The position numbers and the translations under genes are program-made. Below are positions 52,517 to 61,781 of a stretch of DNA of 64,000 bases, piece by piece. The notes below the pieces were generated by a model. The model made no database searches. It had not been told where the DNA came from and saw nothing but the letters and a program-made list of their open reading frames with translations. This stretch comes from Halobacteriales archaeon QS_9_68_17. GTDB taxonomy: Archaea > Halobacteriota > Halobacteria > Halobacteriales > Natronoarchaeaceae. The stretch is taken from the NCBI GenBank assembly GCA_003023565.1, contig PXSA01000037.1, positions 1 to 64,000 of the forward strand. The letters are read 5' to 3'. Every line of letters starts with the position of its first letter. Position 1 is the first letter of the stretch.

Positions 52517-53527
52517 TTAGCCCCGGTCCGGGTGCCGGTACACCCGGTCGCGGGTCGATCCCTCGATCTCGATCAAGTCGTAGTGGGCCATCTTCTGCAT
52601 GTAGTTCCGAACCGTGCGGTCCGCCTTCGCGTCATCGACGCGGCCCTCGTACCGCTCGTACAGCGCCCCCGGCGCGATCTCGCCGGCGTCCTCGACCACG
52701 TCGTACAGGATCTCCTGGTGGCGGGTGAGGTTCTCCAGGTTCTCCCGGTGGACCGCCTCGCGGGCGTCCGGGATGGCCGCCTCGACCACCTCGGCGGTGA
52801 TCCGGTCGTTGCCCTCGCGGTCGGCGCGGCGGGCCGCGCTCCGCAGGACGCTGATCGCGACGCGGGCGTCGCCGGCGGCCGCGTCCGCGATGCGTTCGAG
52901 TTCCGCCGCGCCGACGGCGTCCTCGGCCAGTCCCGACCGCGCGCGGGCCTCCAGAACGGCGACTAACTGGTCCAGCGTGTACTTCTCGAAGCGGATGCGC
53001 TCGCTCCCGCGGAGGCGGCTGGTCATGCGCTCGCCGATCCGGCCGAACAGCTCCGCCTCGCGGTTGGCGATGAGCACCAGCGCGAACCGCGGCATCGAGT
53101 GGAGGTCGTACAGCAGGCTCAGGTCCTCCAACTGGTCGACCTCGTCGAGGACGAGCACGCGTGGCGGCCCATCGTACTCCTCCAGTCGCGCGAGCAGTTC
53201 GTCCCGCGGCGTCGACTGCCGGTGGACGTCCATCGTCTCGTTCATCCCGTCGAGGACGGCGTAGGCGCAGCGGAAGAAGGTGTAGTGCCGCCAGCAGTTG
53301 ACGTACTGGAACGCGACGTCTAAGGTCTCCTCGCGCAGGCGCTCGCCGACGAACCGCGTCACGCAGGTCTTGCCCGTCCCCGTCGGCCCGGTCACGATCA
53401 CGGTGTCCGCCGGCTCGCCGTCGGTCAGCGGCCGGAGCACGCCGGAGAGGTGCGTCACCTCGTGGTCGCGGTGCTCGACCTCCCGCGGGACGAAGTCGGT
53501 GCGGAGGACCCGAGCGTCGCGGATCAT
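52517..53527 (-). CDS. orc1: Orc1/Cdc6-type AAA+ replication initiator homologue
   Basis: This 336-residue protein starts MIRDARVLRTDFVPREVEHR, the typical N-terminus of haloarchaeal Orc1/Cdc6. Walker A is VIVTGPTGTGKTCVTRF, Walker B VLVLDEVDQLED, sensor 1 ALVLIANREAE and sensor 2 DARVAISVLRSA. The C-terminal winged helix (ENLTRHQEILYDVVEDAGE) completes it. It is shorter than origin-encoded Orc1 proteins (about 400 or more). No origin recognition boxes are visible in the 236-bp upstream gap, so it is probably one of the many orphan paralogues, with a role in replication control or repair. Confidence 0.88.
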   Translation of the reverse strand: MIRDARVLRTDFVPREVEHRDHEVTHLSGVLRPLTDGEPADTVIVTGPTGTGKTCVTRFVGERLREETLDVAFQYVNCWRHYTFFRCAYAVLDGMNETMDVHRQSTPRDELLARLEEYDGPPRVLVLDEVDQLEDLSLLYDLHSMPRFALVLIANREAELFGRIGERMTSRLRGSERIRFEKYTLDQLVAVLEARARSGLAEDAVGAAELERIADAAAGDARVAISVLRSAARRADREGNDRITAEVVEAAIPDAREAVHRENLENLTRHQEILYDVVEDAGEIAPGALYERYEGRVDDAKADRTVRNYMQKMAHYDLIEIEGSTRDRVYRHPDRG

Positions 53528-53714
53528 GCTCGTGGGATGGTCCCCGGAGCGTCATAAAACGGCCGGGCGTCGCGGCGAGTGCGAGCGAACGGCGAACCGC
53601 CTGTCGGACTCCCCGCTGACTGCCGGCGGAGCAGGGCTGTCGGTCCCGCTCTCTCCGTTCGGATCCCGGTGCTGGCGATCGGGCGATAGAACGGTATCGG
53701 GGCGTGGTTACTGA

Positions 53715-53727
53715 ATAGAAATATAAA
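53715..53727 (+). promoter_or_regulatory. TATA-box-like element aatagaaatataa
   Basis: An A/T-rich hexamer-like TATA element stands out of a GC-rich gap about 40 bp upstream of the ATG at 53764. The spacing suits an archaeal TATA box with a short leader. It is also possible that the divergent orc1 gene uses part of this region. Confidence 0.4.
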
Positions 53728-53763
53728 CTCGAACGACCGAGTGTCGAACGACGGTTTCCACCG

Positions 53764-54108
53764 ATGACAGCGTCCGACATCTCCCGCTGGTTCTCCGAGA
53801 ACGCGTGGCGGATCCTCGCCGTTCACTTCGTCGGCGAGGTGGCGCTCGTCGCGTTCGTGTCGCTCTATCTGGACACCGGCCTGTCGACCGTCGTTCCCCT
53901 GTCCGTCTATCGGTGGAGCTTCTACGCGTTTCTGGGGTTTCTCCCGGTCGTCGCGGTCGCGCTTCACTACGACCGGGAGGTCTGCGCCGCGCGGGGCGAC
54001 TGGACGCCGTCGACGTTCTACTACCTGGTGACGCTGCCGTTCGTGTTCAACGTCCCCATCGCGGCGCTCTACTTCTACCGCCGACACAAGCGCCTCGGCG
54101 TCCCGTGA
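53764..54108 (+). CDS. hypothetical three-span membrane protein
   Basis: This 114-residue protein starts at the ATG 53764 (MTASDISRWFSENAWRILAV). Hydrophobic segments lie at about residues 15-35, 48-68 and 86-106, with a basic end (YRRHKRLGVP). The upstream patch gaatagaaatataaactcg contains a good haloarchaeal TATA-like box. No family is recognised. It converges on the hydantoinase B gene. Confidence 0.65.
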   Translation: MTASDISRWFSENAWRILAVHFVGEVALVAFVSLYLDTGLSTVVPLSVYRWSFYAFLGFLPVVAVALHYDREVCAARGDWTPSTFYYLVTLPFVFNVPIAALYFYRRHKRLGVP

Positions 54109-54131
54109 CGCCGGGGCGGTCCGCCCGACCG

Positions 54132-55708
54132 CTACTCCTCCGTTTTCCCGTCCCGCCGGTCCCGCTCTCGCGCGTCCGGCTCGCGGTCGGCGGGGTCGCC
54201 GTGGCCGCCGCCGCCGGGCGTCCGGACGGTGACGGTCGTGCCCGCCGACACGTCGACGGTCGCCTTCGCCGGCACCGAGTCGCCGCCGACGAGGTTCTCG
54301 CCGGTCGCGCCGTCCCCGCCGCCGGCGACGCCGCGCGGGCGGGTGCGCCGGCGCTCGGTGAGCAGGGACACCGTCGCGTCGCGCTCGACGGTGAGCGAGC
54401 GTTCGAGGCCGAGGCCGCCGCGGTGTTCGCCGTCGCCGCCGGTGCCCGGGCGGAAGGCGTAGCGCTCGACGCGGAGCGGGTACTCCGCCTCCAGCACCTC
54501 GACGGGGGTGTTCAGCGTGTTCGTCATTCCGACCTGCACGCCGTCGGTCCCGTCGCCGGCGGCGGTCGCGCCCGCGCCGCCGCCGATGGTCTCGTAGTAC
54601 GCGAAGTCGCCCTCGCGCGAGCCGACGATCAGGTTGTTCATGGTGCCCTGGCCCTGCGCCGGGGCGCGCTCCGGCACCGCCTGCGCGAGGGCGGCGAACA
54701 CCACGTCCGTGACGCGCTGGCTCGTCTCGACGTTGCCGCCGACGACCGCGGCCGGCGGTTCGGGGTTCAGGAGCGACCCCTTCGGAGCGTCGACCGTCAC
54801 CGGGTCGTAACAGCCCTGATTCGGCGGGATCTCGGGGTCGGTGAGACAGCGCACGACGAAGTAGACGGCGCTTTTCGCGACCGCGAGCGGGGCGTTGACG
54901 TTCCCGCTCACCTGCGCGGCCGTCCCCGAGAAGTCGACGCGGAGGTCGGTGCCGTCGACGGTGACGGCCACTTCGATCGGCACGTCGTCGTCGGTGACGC
55001 CGTCGCCCTCCATCACGTCGCGGGCCTCGTAGGTACCGTCCGGCACTTCGGCGAGTTCCGCCTCGATCCGGTCGCGGGAGTAGTCGGTCACGGCGTCGAA
55101 CGCCGCGAACAGCGTCTCGCCGTGTTCGCCGAGCAGGTCGCCCAGTCGCTCCTCGGCCCGGTCGTGGGCGGCCAGTTGCGCCCGGAGGTCGGCCCGGCGC
55201 TCGTCCGGCGTCCGGACGTTCGCGAGGAACAGGTCCATCACTTCGTCGTCTATCTCGCCGTCACGGACGAGACGAACGCCCGGCAGGCGGACCCCCTCCT
55301 CGTAGATCTCCCGCGCGCCGGCGGGCATGCTCCCGGGCGTCGACCCGCCCACGTCGGCGTGGTGCGCGCGCGAGACGGCGTAGCCGACGACCTCGCGGTC
55401 CTCGCCGTCACCGCCACCCCCCTCGCCGCCGGGCGCGACACCTCGCCGGGTCGGGGGTCTTTCTCGGCGACGGCGTCGACGGCCTCGGGCATCGCGCCGA
55501 GGTGGACCGGGATGTGTTCGGCCTGCGCGACCATCCGGCCGTCCGCGTCGAACAGCGCCGTCGAGCAGTCCTGCCGCTCCTTGATGTTCGGCGAGTACGC
55601 GCCGCGGATGAGCACCTGACCCATCTCCTCGGCGACGCCCTCCAGTTGGTTGCGAAGGATCTCCAGCGTGACGGGGTCGACACGCCCGTCGGCGTCGGTT
55701 CCCGTCAT
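54132..55708 (-). pseudogene. hyuB: hydantoinase B/oxoprolinase subunit (HyuB) with internal deletion and frameshift
   Basis: HyuB works with HyuA in ATP-dependent opening of hydantoins or 5-oxoproline. The gene starts MTGTDADGRVDPVTLEIL at 55708, overlapping the hyuA stop (ATGA), and runs normally through NIKERQDCSTALFDADGR and AVAEKDPRPGEV. The expected FLVNDPFEGGTHLPDV segment, about 20 residues with conserved metal or substrate residues, is missing. The frame is then shifted: the continuation VGYAVSRAHHADVGG is in a different frame and reads intact to the end at 54132 (PGGGGHGDPADREPDAR). The deletion is not a multiple of three, so HyuB should be truncated. Confidence 0.8.
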
Positions 55709-57720
55709 GCGTCTCCCCCCGTGAGGACGAGCGCGCCGTCGGCGCGCACCTCGGCGTCCCACGCGGGCGGGACGACGACGGTGCTCGCGGTCTGTTCGAC
55801 CACCGCGGGGCCGCCGACCGTCCGACCGGTCGGCAGCGCGGCGTGGTCGTACACCGGCGTCTCGTACGCGGCCCCGTCGCCGAACCGCGCCTCGCGGCGG
55901 TCGGCCAGCGCTTCGCCCGCCGCCGAGCGCGAGGCGGCGGGGCCGCTCCGACCGGCCGTCGCGGTCGCGCGCAGGTTCACGAGGTCGACCGGCTCGTCCA
56001 TCCGGTAGCCGTACGTCGACTCGTGGGCGTCGTGGAAGCGCTCCGCGGCGCGGGTCGGGTCGAACGACCCCGCCACGTCCACGGTGAGTTCGAAGCTCTG
56101 GCCGGCGTAGCGCAGGTCGGCGTGCCGCCGGACGACGCTCGACGCCGGGGCGCGGGCGTCGGCGAGCACCTCGCGTTCGAGGTCGTCGTACAGGTCGTCG
56201 ATCCGGTCGGGGTCGGCGTCGTCGAGCGCGACGCGGTGGGTCCGGACGGCGTCGTGCTTCTCGTCGGCCGCGAGGAGGCCGTAGGCCGAGAGGACGCCCC
56301 CCTCCGGCGGGACGACGACCGTCCCGACGCCGAGGTCGGCGGCGAGCGCGCCGGCGTGCATCGGCCCCGCGCCGCCGAACGCGACGAGGCCGAACCGCCG
56401 CGGGTCGTGGCCGCGCTCGACCGTCGCCGAGCGGATTGCCCGCGCCATGTTCGCGTTGGCGACCCGGTAGACGCCCCGTGCCGCCTCGACCGGTCCGTCG
56501 AGGCCCGCCTCCCCCGCGAGCGCCGCGAGCGCGCCGTGCGCGGCGTCGACGTCAAGCGAGAGTTCGCCCCCGAGTTCCGTGCTCTCGCCGATGTAGCCGA
56601 GCACGAGGTTGGCATCGGTGACCGTCGGTTCGGTGCCGCCCTTGCCGTAACAGGCCGGTCCGGGTTCAGCGCCGGCCGAGCGGGGGCCGACGCGGAGCGC
56701 GCCGCCCTCGTCAACCCACGCGATAGAGCCGCCGCCCGCGCCCACGGTCGTCACGTCGACCATCGGCGTGTGGACGGGCCGGCCGTTGATCTCGGCGTCG
56801 GTCGTGCGCTCGGCCTCGCCGTCGCGGACGAGGCTCACGTCGCTGGACGTGCCGCCCATGTCGAAGGTGACGAGGCCCCGGAGGCCGCGCTCCTCGATAG
56901 GGTCGCTCGCGGCCGCGTTCGCGCCGACGACGCCCGCCGCGGGGCCGGACATCGTCGTGGTGACGGCGTTCTCGCGGACGGTCTCGGCGTCGGCGACGCC
57001 GCCGTTGGCCTGCATGACGAGCGGTTCCGGCAGGCCCTCGTCGACCGCCTCGCTGGTGAGTCGGCCGAGGTAGCTGTCGATCGTCGGCGTGACGTAGGCG
57101 TCGACGACGGTGGTCGACGCGCGCTCGTACTCGCGGAACTCCGCGAGCACCTCGTGGGAGGCCGAGACGGGCGCGTCGAGTTCCTCGTCGAGGACAGCGA
57201 CGACCCGCCGTTCGTTCCCTGCGTCGGCGTAGGCGTGGAGCAGGCACACCGCGACGCTCTCGGCGTCGGAGTCGCGGACCCGCGCCGCGAGGTCTCGGAC
57301 GGCCGCCTCGTCGACCGGGTCCTCGACGCCGTCGGGCGTCGCCCGCTCCGGCAGTTCGAAGCGGCGGCGGCGCGGCACGAGCGGGTCGGACCGCCGCCCG
57401 TCGAGGTCGTAGAGGTCCGGCCGGTCCTGCCGACCGATCTCCAGTACGTCCCGGAAGCCCTCGGTCGTGACGAGCGCCGTCTTCGCGCCCGTCTCCTCCA
57501 GCAGGGCGTTGACCGAGACGGTCATCGCGTGGGTGAACTCGTCCACGTCTCCGGGGTCGACCCCCGCCTCGGCGCAGGCCTTCCGCACGCCGTTCATCAC
57601 GCCGACGCTCTGGTCGGCGGTGCTCGGGACCTTCGCCGTGACGAGGTCGTCGCCGGTGGCGAGCACGACGTCGGTGAACGTCCCGCCGACGTCCGCGCTG
57701 AGCCTGATCTCTCCCGTCAT
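55705..57720 (-). CDS. hyuA: hydantoinase A/oxoprolinase subunit (HyuA)
   Basis: This 671-residue protein starts MTGEIRLSADVGGTFTDVVL, the ASKHA-type phosphate-binding loop of the hydantoinase/oxoprolinase A subunit. Other conserved parts are EFTHAMTVSVNALLEETGAK, MSGPAAGVVGANAAA, VTFDMGGTSSDVSLV, VGAGGGSIAWVDEGGALRVG and FGGAGPMHAGALAADLG. All look intact and the length is normal. The subunit binds ATP and substrate together with HyuB, whose gene follows but is broken, so the complex may be non-functional. The Nramp-like gene lies just upstream (1 bp gap, same strand), suggesting one operon. Confidence 0.9.
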   Translation of the reverse strand: MTGEIRLSADVGGTFTDVVLATGDDLVTAKVPSTADQSVGVMNGVRKACAEAGVDPGDVDEFTHAMTVSVNALLEETGAKTALVTTEGFRDVLEIGRQDRPDLYDLDGRRSDPLVPRRRRFELPERATPDGVEDPVDEAAVRDLAARVRDSDAESVAVCLLHAYADAGNERRVVAVLDEELDAPVSASHEVLAEFREYERASTTVVDAYVTPTIDSYLGRLTSEAVDEGLPEPLVMQANGGVADAETVRENAVTTTMSGPAAGVVGANAAASDPIEERGLRGLVTFDMGGTSSDVSLVRDGEAERTTDAEINGRPVHTPMVDVTTVGAGGGSIAWVDEGGALRVGPRSAGAEPGPACYGKGGTEPTVTDANLVLGYIGESTELGGELSLDVDAAHGALAALAGEAGLDGPVEAARGVYRVANANMARAIRSATVERGHDPRRFGLVAFGGAGPMHAGALAADLGVGTVVVPPEGGVLSAYGLLAADEKHDAVRTHRVALDDADPDRIDDLYDDLEREVLADARAPASSVVRRHADLRYAGQSFELTVDVAGSFDPTRAAERFHDAHESTYGYRMDEPVDLVNLRATATAGRSGPAASRSAAGEALADRREARFGDGAAYETPVYDHAALPTGRTVGGPAVVEQTASTVVVPPAWDAEVRADGALVLTGGDA

Positions 57721-57721
57721 C

Positions 57722-58942
57722 TCAGAGGAGAGTAACGCCCGCGATGGACAGAAGCGTTCGGATGCCGAGCCAGACGACGACCAGCGTCACGACCGCGCCG
57801 AGGACGTTCGACCAGGTGCCGTTGGTGTACTCGCCGAGCGTCGCCTCGTCGTTCATCACGTAGATGAGAAAGACCGCGACGATGGGCAGGAGGATCCCGT
57901 TGGCGACCTGCGCGAAGACGATGACCTCGACGGGGCTGTAGTCGAGCGCGGAGAACACGATACCCGTCGCGATGATGGTGCCCCAGACCGCGCGGAACTT
58001 CGTCGAGGTGAGGTCCTCCTCCCAGCCGAGCGCGCCGGCGGTCGCGTACGCCCCGGCCAGCGGGGCGGTCGCGGCGGAGGTGAACCCCGCGGCGAACAGG
58101 CCGACGCTGAACAGCCACTTCGCGTGGGTTCCCGCGAGCGGTTCGAGCTGTCGGGCCATCTCCCCCACGTTGTCGAGTTCGGTCCCGGCCGGGAACGCGG
58201 CGGCCGCGGTCACGATGACCGTGATGGTGATGAGGCCGCCGACGGCGATCGAGAGGACGGTGTCCGTCCGGGACTCCGGGAGGTCGCCCGGGCCGTCCCA
58301 GCGGTCCTGGACGCTGGAGGCGTGGAGGAAGAGGTTGTAGCCGACGACGGTCGTCCCGATGAGGCCGGTCACCAGATACAGCGCCCCGTCGGGGATGCCC
58401 GGGACGAACCCGCGCGCGAGGGCGCTCCAGTCGGGGCCGACGAGGACGGCGTCGAGGACGAACGCGACGACCATCACGCCGACGAGACCGACGAGCGCCC
58501 TCTCGATGTACTCGTACTTGCCGGTCCAGAGCAGCGCGCCGGCGCAGAGACCGAGCACCGGCCCCCAGACGTTGGCGCTGATGCCGGTGACGACTTCGAG
58601 GCCGGCCGCCCCACCCAGGATGTTCCCCGCCTCGTAGGCGGCGGTGCCCACGCCGATGGCGGAGACGACGAGCACGACGCTGACGAACTGCGGCACTCTA
58701 CTGTCGAACTGCTCGCGCAGCCCTTCGCCGAGTCCCTCGCCCGTGACGAGACCGAGGCGGGCGCTCATCTCCTGCAGGACGACCGTCGCGGCGACCGAGA
58801 ACACGATCGTCCAGACCAGCGAGTAGCCGAAGGAAGCGCCCGTGACGCTCGCGGTCGTCACGGTGCCCGGCCCGATGAAGGCCGCGGCGACCATCGCACC
58901 GGGGCCGATCGAGCGAAGCCGTTCAATGAGACCGCTTGTCAT
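57722..58942 (-). CDS. Nramp-family transporter with non-canonical metal motif
   Basis: This 406-residue protein has about eleven membrane spans. The first span has the Nramp fold signature MVAAAFIGPGTVTTASVTGA, but the metal-binding DPGN of canonical Mn/Fe transporters is GPGT here. Later spans include VGTAAYEAGNILGGAAGLE and FASAATAPLAGAYATAG-like text. The loss of the Asp and Asn means Mn2+ or Fe2+ transport in the usual way is unlikely. Related archaeal genes next to hydantoinase genes may carry an organic substrate or another ion; this is inference. It is the first gene of the hyuA-hyuB strand run. Confidence 0.75.
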   Translation of the reverse strand: MTSGLIERLRSIGPGAMVAAAFIGPGTVTTASVTGASFGYSLVWTIVFSVAATVVLQEMSARLGLVTGEGLGEGLREQFDSRVPQFVSVVLVVSAIGVGTAAYEAGNILGGAAGLEVVTGISANVWGPVLGLCAGALLWTGKYEYIERALVGLVGVMVVAFVLDAVLVGPDWSALARGFVPGIPDGALYLVTGLIGTTVVGYNLFLHASSVQDRWDGPGDLPESRTDTVLSIAVGGLITITVIVTAAAAFPAGTELDNVGEMARQLEPLAGTHAKWLFSVGLFAAGFTSAATAPLAGAYATAGALGWEEDLTSTKFRAVWGTIIATGIVFSALDYSPVEVIVFAQVANGILLPIVAVFLIYVMNDEATLGEYTNGTWSNVLGAVVTLVVVWLGIRTLLSIAGVTLL

Positions 58943-59029
58943 GATGAAACCTATCGATAGCCATCCGCCTCTCCACCAAAAACGCTGTTAAGAGCGGTGC
59001 ATAGGCGTTCACACGCTGTCATACGGCGT

Positions 59030-59600
59030 GTCAGGTACCCACGACCAAAGTCGTGGGCTTGCTCCGCCGGTGGCCACCCATGAGAGCAGATTTAATTGAC
59101 CGTAGACTCGCGCTCTACCGCCACGGTGGCGGGGGAGCATGGAGCTACCACTCGCGGTCGGCGTCTCGGTCTGCGCGAGTCCGCCGGGTGGCGGACTCGC
59201 ATGGGCCTCCTGACGGGTTGCCCAACCCACGGGGAGCGCGTCTCTCGCGCGGACATGGCCGAACCAGCGTCCACCGCTCGAACGCGAAGGGAGCGCAACC
59301 GCTTGCGGCTCGTTTGCCCCGTGGTACAGTTCGCATCCATGCTGGACTTCGGATGTCTCCCCGGAGAGGGCGCGCCCTCTCCGGACGGAGCGGTTTTCAC
59401 GTCGCTCATTGAGCGCCCGCGACGTGTGCCTTTGTCCGGAGAGGTCCCCGAGGTGCGCCATCCCAATCAGCCGCCTTATCGTTCAAAGCCCGCGGGTATA
59501 GTGGTTTCGGGGGGTTGGCGTCTCGGCCATCGGCGGCAGTCGTACCACGGGACGCACGCGCTTCCTCCCGCGGCTAAAGCCGTGGGCTTCCGCGCTGTTC
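59030..59600 (-). mobile_element. IS1341-type (IS200/IS605 family) transposon remnant, TnpB coding region lost
   Basis: Two similar hairpins in the same orientation bound about 560 bp. One is 59038-59057 (cccacgac caaa gtcgtggg) and the other 59567-59586 (cccgcggc taaa gccgtggg), both followed by ctt. These are the end structures of haloarchaeal IS1341-type elements, which encode only TnpB. The interior has no intact TnpB frame. Several overlapping minus-strand frames look like the shifted tail of one plus non-coding end sequence. The right end lies inside the ribbon-helix-helix gene's C-terminus. It is probably a non-autonomous or decayed copy. Confidence 0.65.
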
Positions 59601-60106
59601 AGCGGTGGTCGGACCTCGAACGGGACCTCGGTCGTGCTCTTGCGGACGAACCGCGTCATGAACCAGCGCATCGACTCCGACGGGAACACCACGTGGTAGG
59701 TGTCGCCCTCGGCGTTCCGGACGGTAAGAAACCCACACAGCGAGAGCCAGTCGAGCAGTTCGCCGACGTCGTCGAAGCGTTCCGCGTACTCGTGGGAGTG
59801 GTAGTCGGAGACGCGGTCGACCGCCTCCATGAACTCGTCGTCGGGGTCGTCGGTGTCGATCCGGTCGAGAAAGCAGTGGAGGAAGTCGACGTCCAGCAGG
59901 ACGTGTTCGCCCCCGGCGAGCATTCGGTGGTAGTCCGCGAGGTTCCCCCCGCTCCCGGCCGACGTGGCCGCCTCGAAGTTCGCCGCGTAGAAGGTCAGCG
60001 CCCGTCTCACGACCTCGCTCTGGCCCGCCCCCGACCGCTCCGCGAGGTCGTCGAGGGCCGCCTTCGCGTCGTCGTCGAGCGAGACGGTGACGCGGTCCCG
60101 TGACAT
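59483..60106 (-). pseudogene. ribbon-helix-helix (CopG-type) regulator truncated by the IS1341 remnant
   Basis: The protein starts MSRDRVTVSLDDDAKAALDD (ATG 60104-60106), a CopG/RHH DNA-binding domain. A ligand or dimer domain follows (LLDVDFLHCFLDRIDTDDPD, SHEYAERFDDVGELLDWLSL, YHVVFPSESMRWFMTRFV). At TTEVPFEVR the native sequence stops and the reading frame continues into transposon DNA (NSAEAHGFSRGRKRV onward), so the last residues are foreign. The RHH domain and most of the C-terminal domain remain, and it may still function. Its targets are unknown. Confidence 0.65.
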
Positions 60107-60166
60107 GCGCGAGGACACGCGCTCTCTACGTCTATATCTCACGGATCCGACCCGAGGGGTGCTCGG

Positions 60167-60898
60167 TTACGCGGACGGCGGCGACCGGTCGAACAGGCGA
60201 CCGAGGGCGCTCGTCGGCGTGACCTCCGCGTCGAGGTGCCCGAGCGCGTCCCACAGCGTCGCCTGATCGCTCGTGACGACGGGCTTGCCGAGGTCGCGCT
60301 CCGCGTCGGCGACCATCTCGAAGGTGCGGTAGTTCGTACAGGAGACGAACACCGCGTCGGCCTCGGGGTCGTCCGCCTCGCACGCGGCGTCGGCGGCGGT
60401 TTCGGGGGTCTGCGCGCCTATGTCGGTGTTCGAACCGATGCCGAGACCCCGCATCGCGACCACGTCGTAACCGGCGGCGGCGTCGAGAAACGCCGCCTCG
60501 CGCTCGTTCAGGTCGTCGACGTAGGGCGTCGTGACCGCGAGCGAGTCCGCATCGAGCGCGTCGAACGCGCGCTTCGCCGAGGCCGCGGTGGCGACCGCGG
60601 GGACGCCCGCCGCCTCCTCGATCCGGGCTTCTATCTCCTCGTCGTAGCCCGGCCCGTGGACGAGGCTCCCGGTCGTACGGCCGTACGCGACGACGTCCAC
60701 GTCGGCCGTCGCCAGCAGGTCGGCGCACCGCTCCACGTCGTCGACCATCGCCGAGAGCGAGTCGGCGTCGACGCCGTCGAGACGCATCCGCGCGGCGTGC
60801 AGCGACACGCCCGACGGGAGCGCGCCCGCGAACTCCGGTTCGTTCGTCGTGCTCGACGAGGGGACGATCAGACCGATCCGGCCGCGGTCGCCGTACAT
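60167..60898 (-). CDS. maleate isomerase/Asp-Glu racemase superfamily protein missing one catalytic Cys
   Basis: This 243-residue protein starts MYGDRGRIGLIVPSSSTTNE. The family uses two Cys in a symmetrical active site. The second is present (DAVFVSCTNYRTFEMV). The first, normally in a GCT(T/S)GS motif, is Arg: VDVVAYGRTTGSLVHG (codon CGT where TGT would give Cys). The rest of the fold is intact (VVAMRGLGIGSNTDIG, KPVVTSDQATLWDALG). Families with one Cys, such as arylmalonate decarboxylase, exist but keep a Gly or Ser rather than Arg, so activity is doubtful. It is convergent with no immediate operon partner. Confidence 0.75.
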   Translation of the reverse strand: MYGDRGRIGLIVPSSSTTNEPEFAGALPSGVSLHAARMRLDGVDADSLSAMVDDVERCADLLATADVDVVAYGRTTGSLVHGPGYDEEIEARIEEAAGVPAVATAASAKRAFDALDADSLAVTTPYVDDLNEREAAFLDAAAGYDVVAMRGLGIGSNTDIGAQTPETAADAACEADDPEADAVFVSCTNYRTFEMVADAERDLGKPVVTSDQATLWDALGHLDAEVTPTSALGRLFDRSPPSA

Positions 60899-61036
60899 GG
60901 CCGTCGGTACGTCGGAGGAGACGCTCAAACGCTCGCCCGTCCGATCGCCCGCCGAGCGTCGCCCGGCCGCCGTGGCTGTGCGCGGCCGGCACACCCGAAC
61001 GCCCGCCTTTTCCGTCCGGATCGCCTACCGGAGGAC

Positions 61037-61672
61037 ATGAGCCAACAGCGAGAGGAGGCCGCCATCACGGTGTTCGCCGACTACGTCTGTCCGTTCTGTT
61101 ACCTCGGCCGCGAGTCGCTGCGCCGGTATCAGGACACGCGCGAGGAGGAACTGCAGGTCGACTGGCACCCGTTCGACCTCCGGAGCCAGCAGCGCGACGA
61201 GAACGGCGAGATCGACCACGACGTCGACGACGGCAAGGACGAGGACTACTACTCGCAGGCCCGCGAGAACGTGAAGCGCCTGCAGGAGAAGTACGACGTC
61301 GAGATGGTCGACGAACTCGTCACCGACGTCGACTCGCTGGACGCCCAGACCGCCTCCTACTACGTAAAAGAGCACTACCCCTACGAGACGTGGGCCGAGT
61401 TCGACGAGTCGGTCTACGACGCGCTCTGGGAGGCGGGGCGCGACATCGGCGACGCGGACGTGCTCGCCGGTCTGGCCGAGGAAACCGGCATCGACGCCGA
61501 CGAGGTGCGGTCGGCGATAGGCGACGACACGCTCCGGAGCGAGGTCGAAGGGCAGTTCCGCGAGGCTCGCCAGCAGGGCGTCACCGGCGTCCCGACGTTC
61601 GCGTACGACGGCCACGCCGCTCGGGGTGCGGTCCCGCCCGAACAGCTGAAGCGGCTGGTCGAAGGGGCGTAG
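61037..61672 (+). CDS. DsbA-family (FrnE-like) oxidoreductase
   Basis: This 211-residue protein starts at the ATG 61037. It has the DsbA/FrnE thioredoxin fold, with C-x-x-C in VFADYVCPFCYLGRESLRRY, an inserted helical domain (residues 70-170, very acidic) and the cis-Pro loop QQGVTGVPTFAYDGHAARG. There is no signal peptide, so it is cytoplasmic like FrnE, which acts in disulfide exchange or polyketide isomerisation. It starts divergently from the maleate-isomerase-like gene. Confidence 0.85.
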   Translation: MSQQREEAAITVFADYVCPFCYLGRESLRRYQDTREEELQVDWHPFDLRSQQRDENGEIDHDVDDGKDEDYYSQARENVKRLQEKYDVEMVDELVTDVDSLDAQTASYYVKEHYPYETWAEFDESVYDALWEAGRDIGDADVLAGLAEETGIDADEVRSAIGDDTLRSEVEGQFREARQQGVTGVPTFAYDGHAARGAVPPEQLKRLVEGA

Positions 61673-61781
61673 CGACGCCCGCTCCGGTCCGTCTCTACAG
61701 CGCGCCGACGGACCGGTGACCTGAAACGAGCGACGGAGAAGTCGGCGAGTCGAACGCGCTACGGCGAGCCGGCGCGACCGT

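Noticed and set aside
53528-53763. replication origin next to orc1
   Set aside because: Only a short tggaaac-like piece is present; no repeated origin recognition boxes or AT-rich unwinding element are visible.
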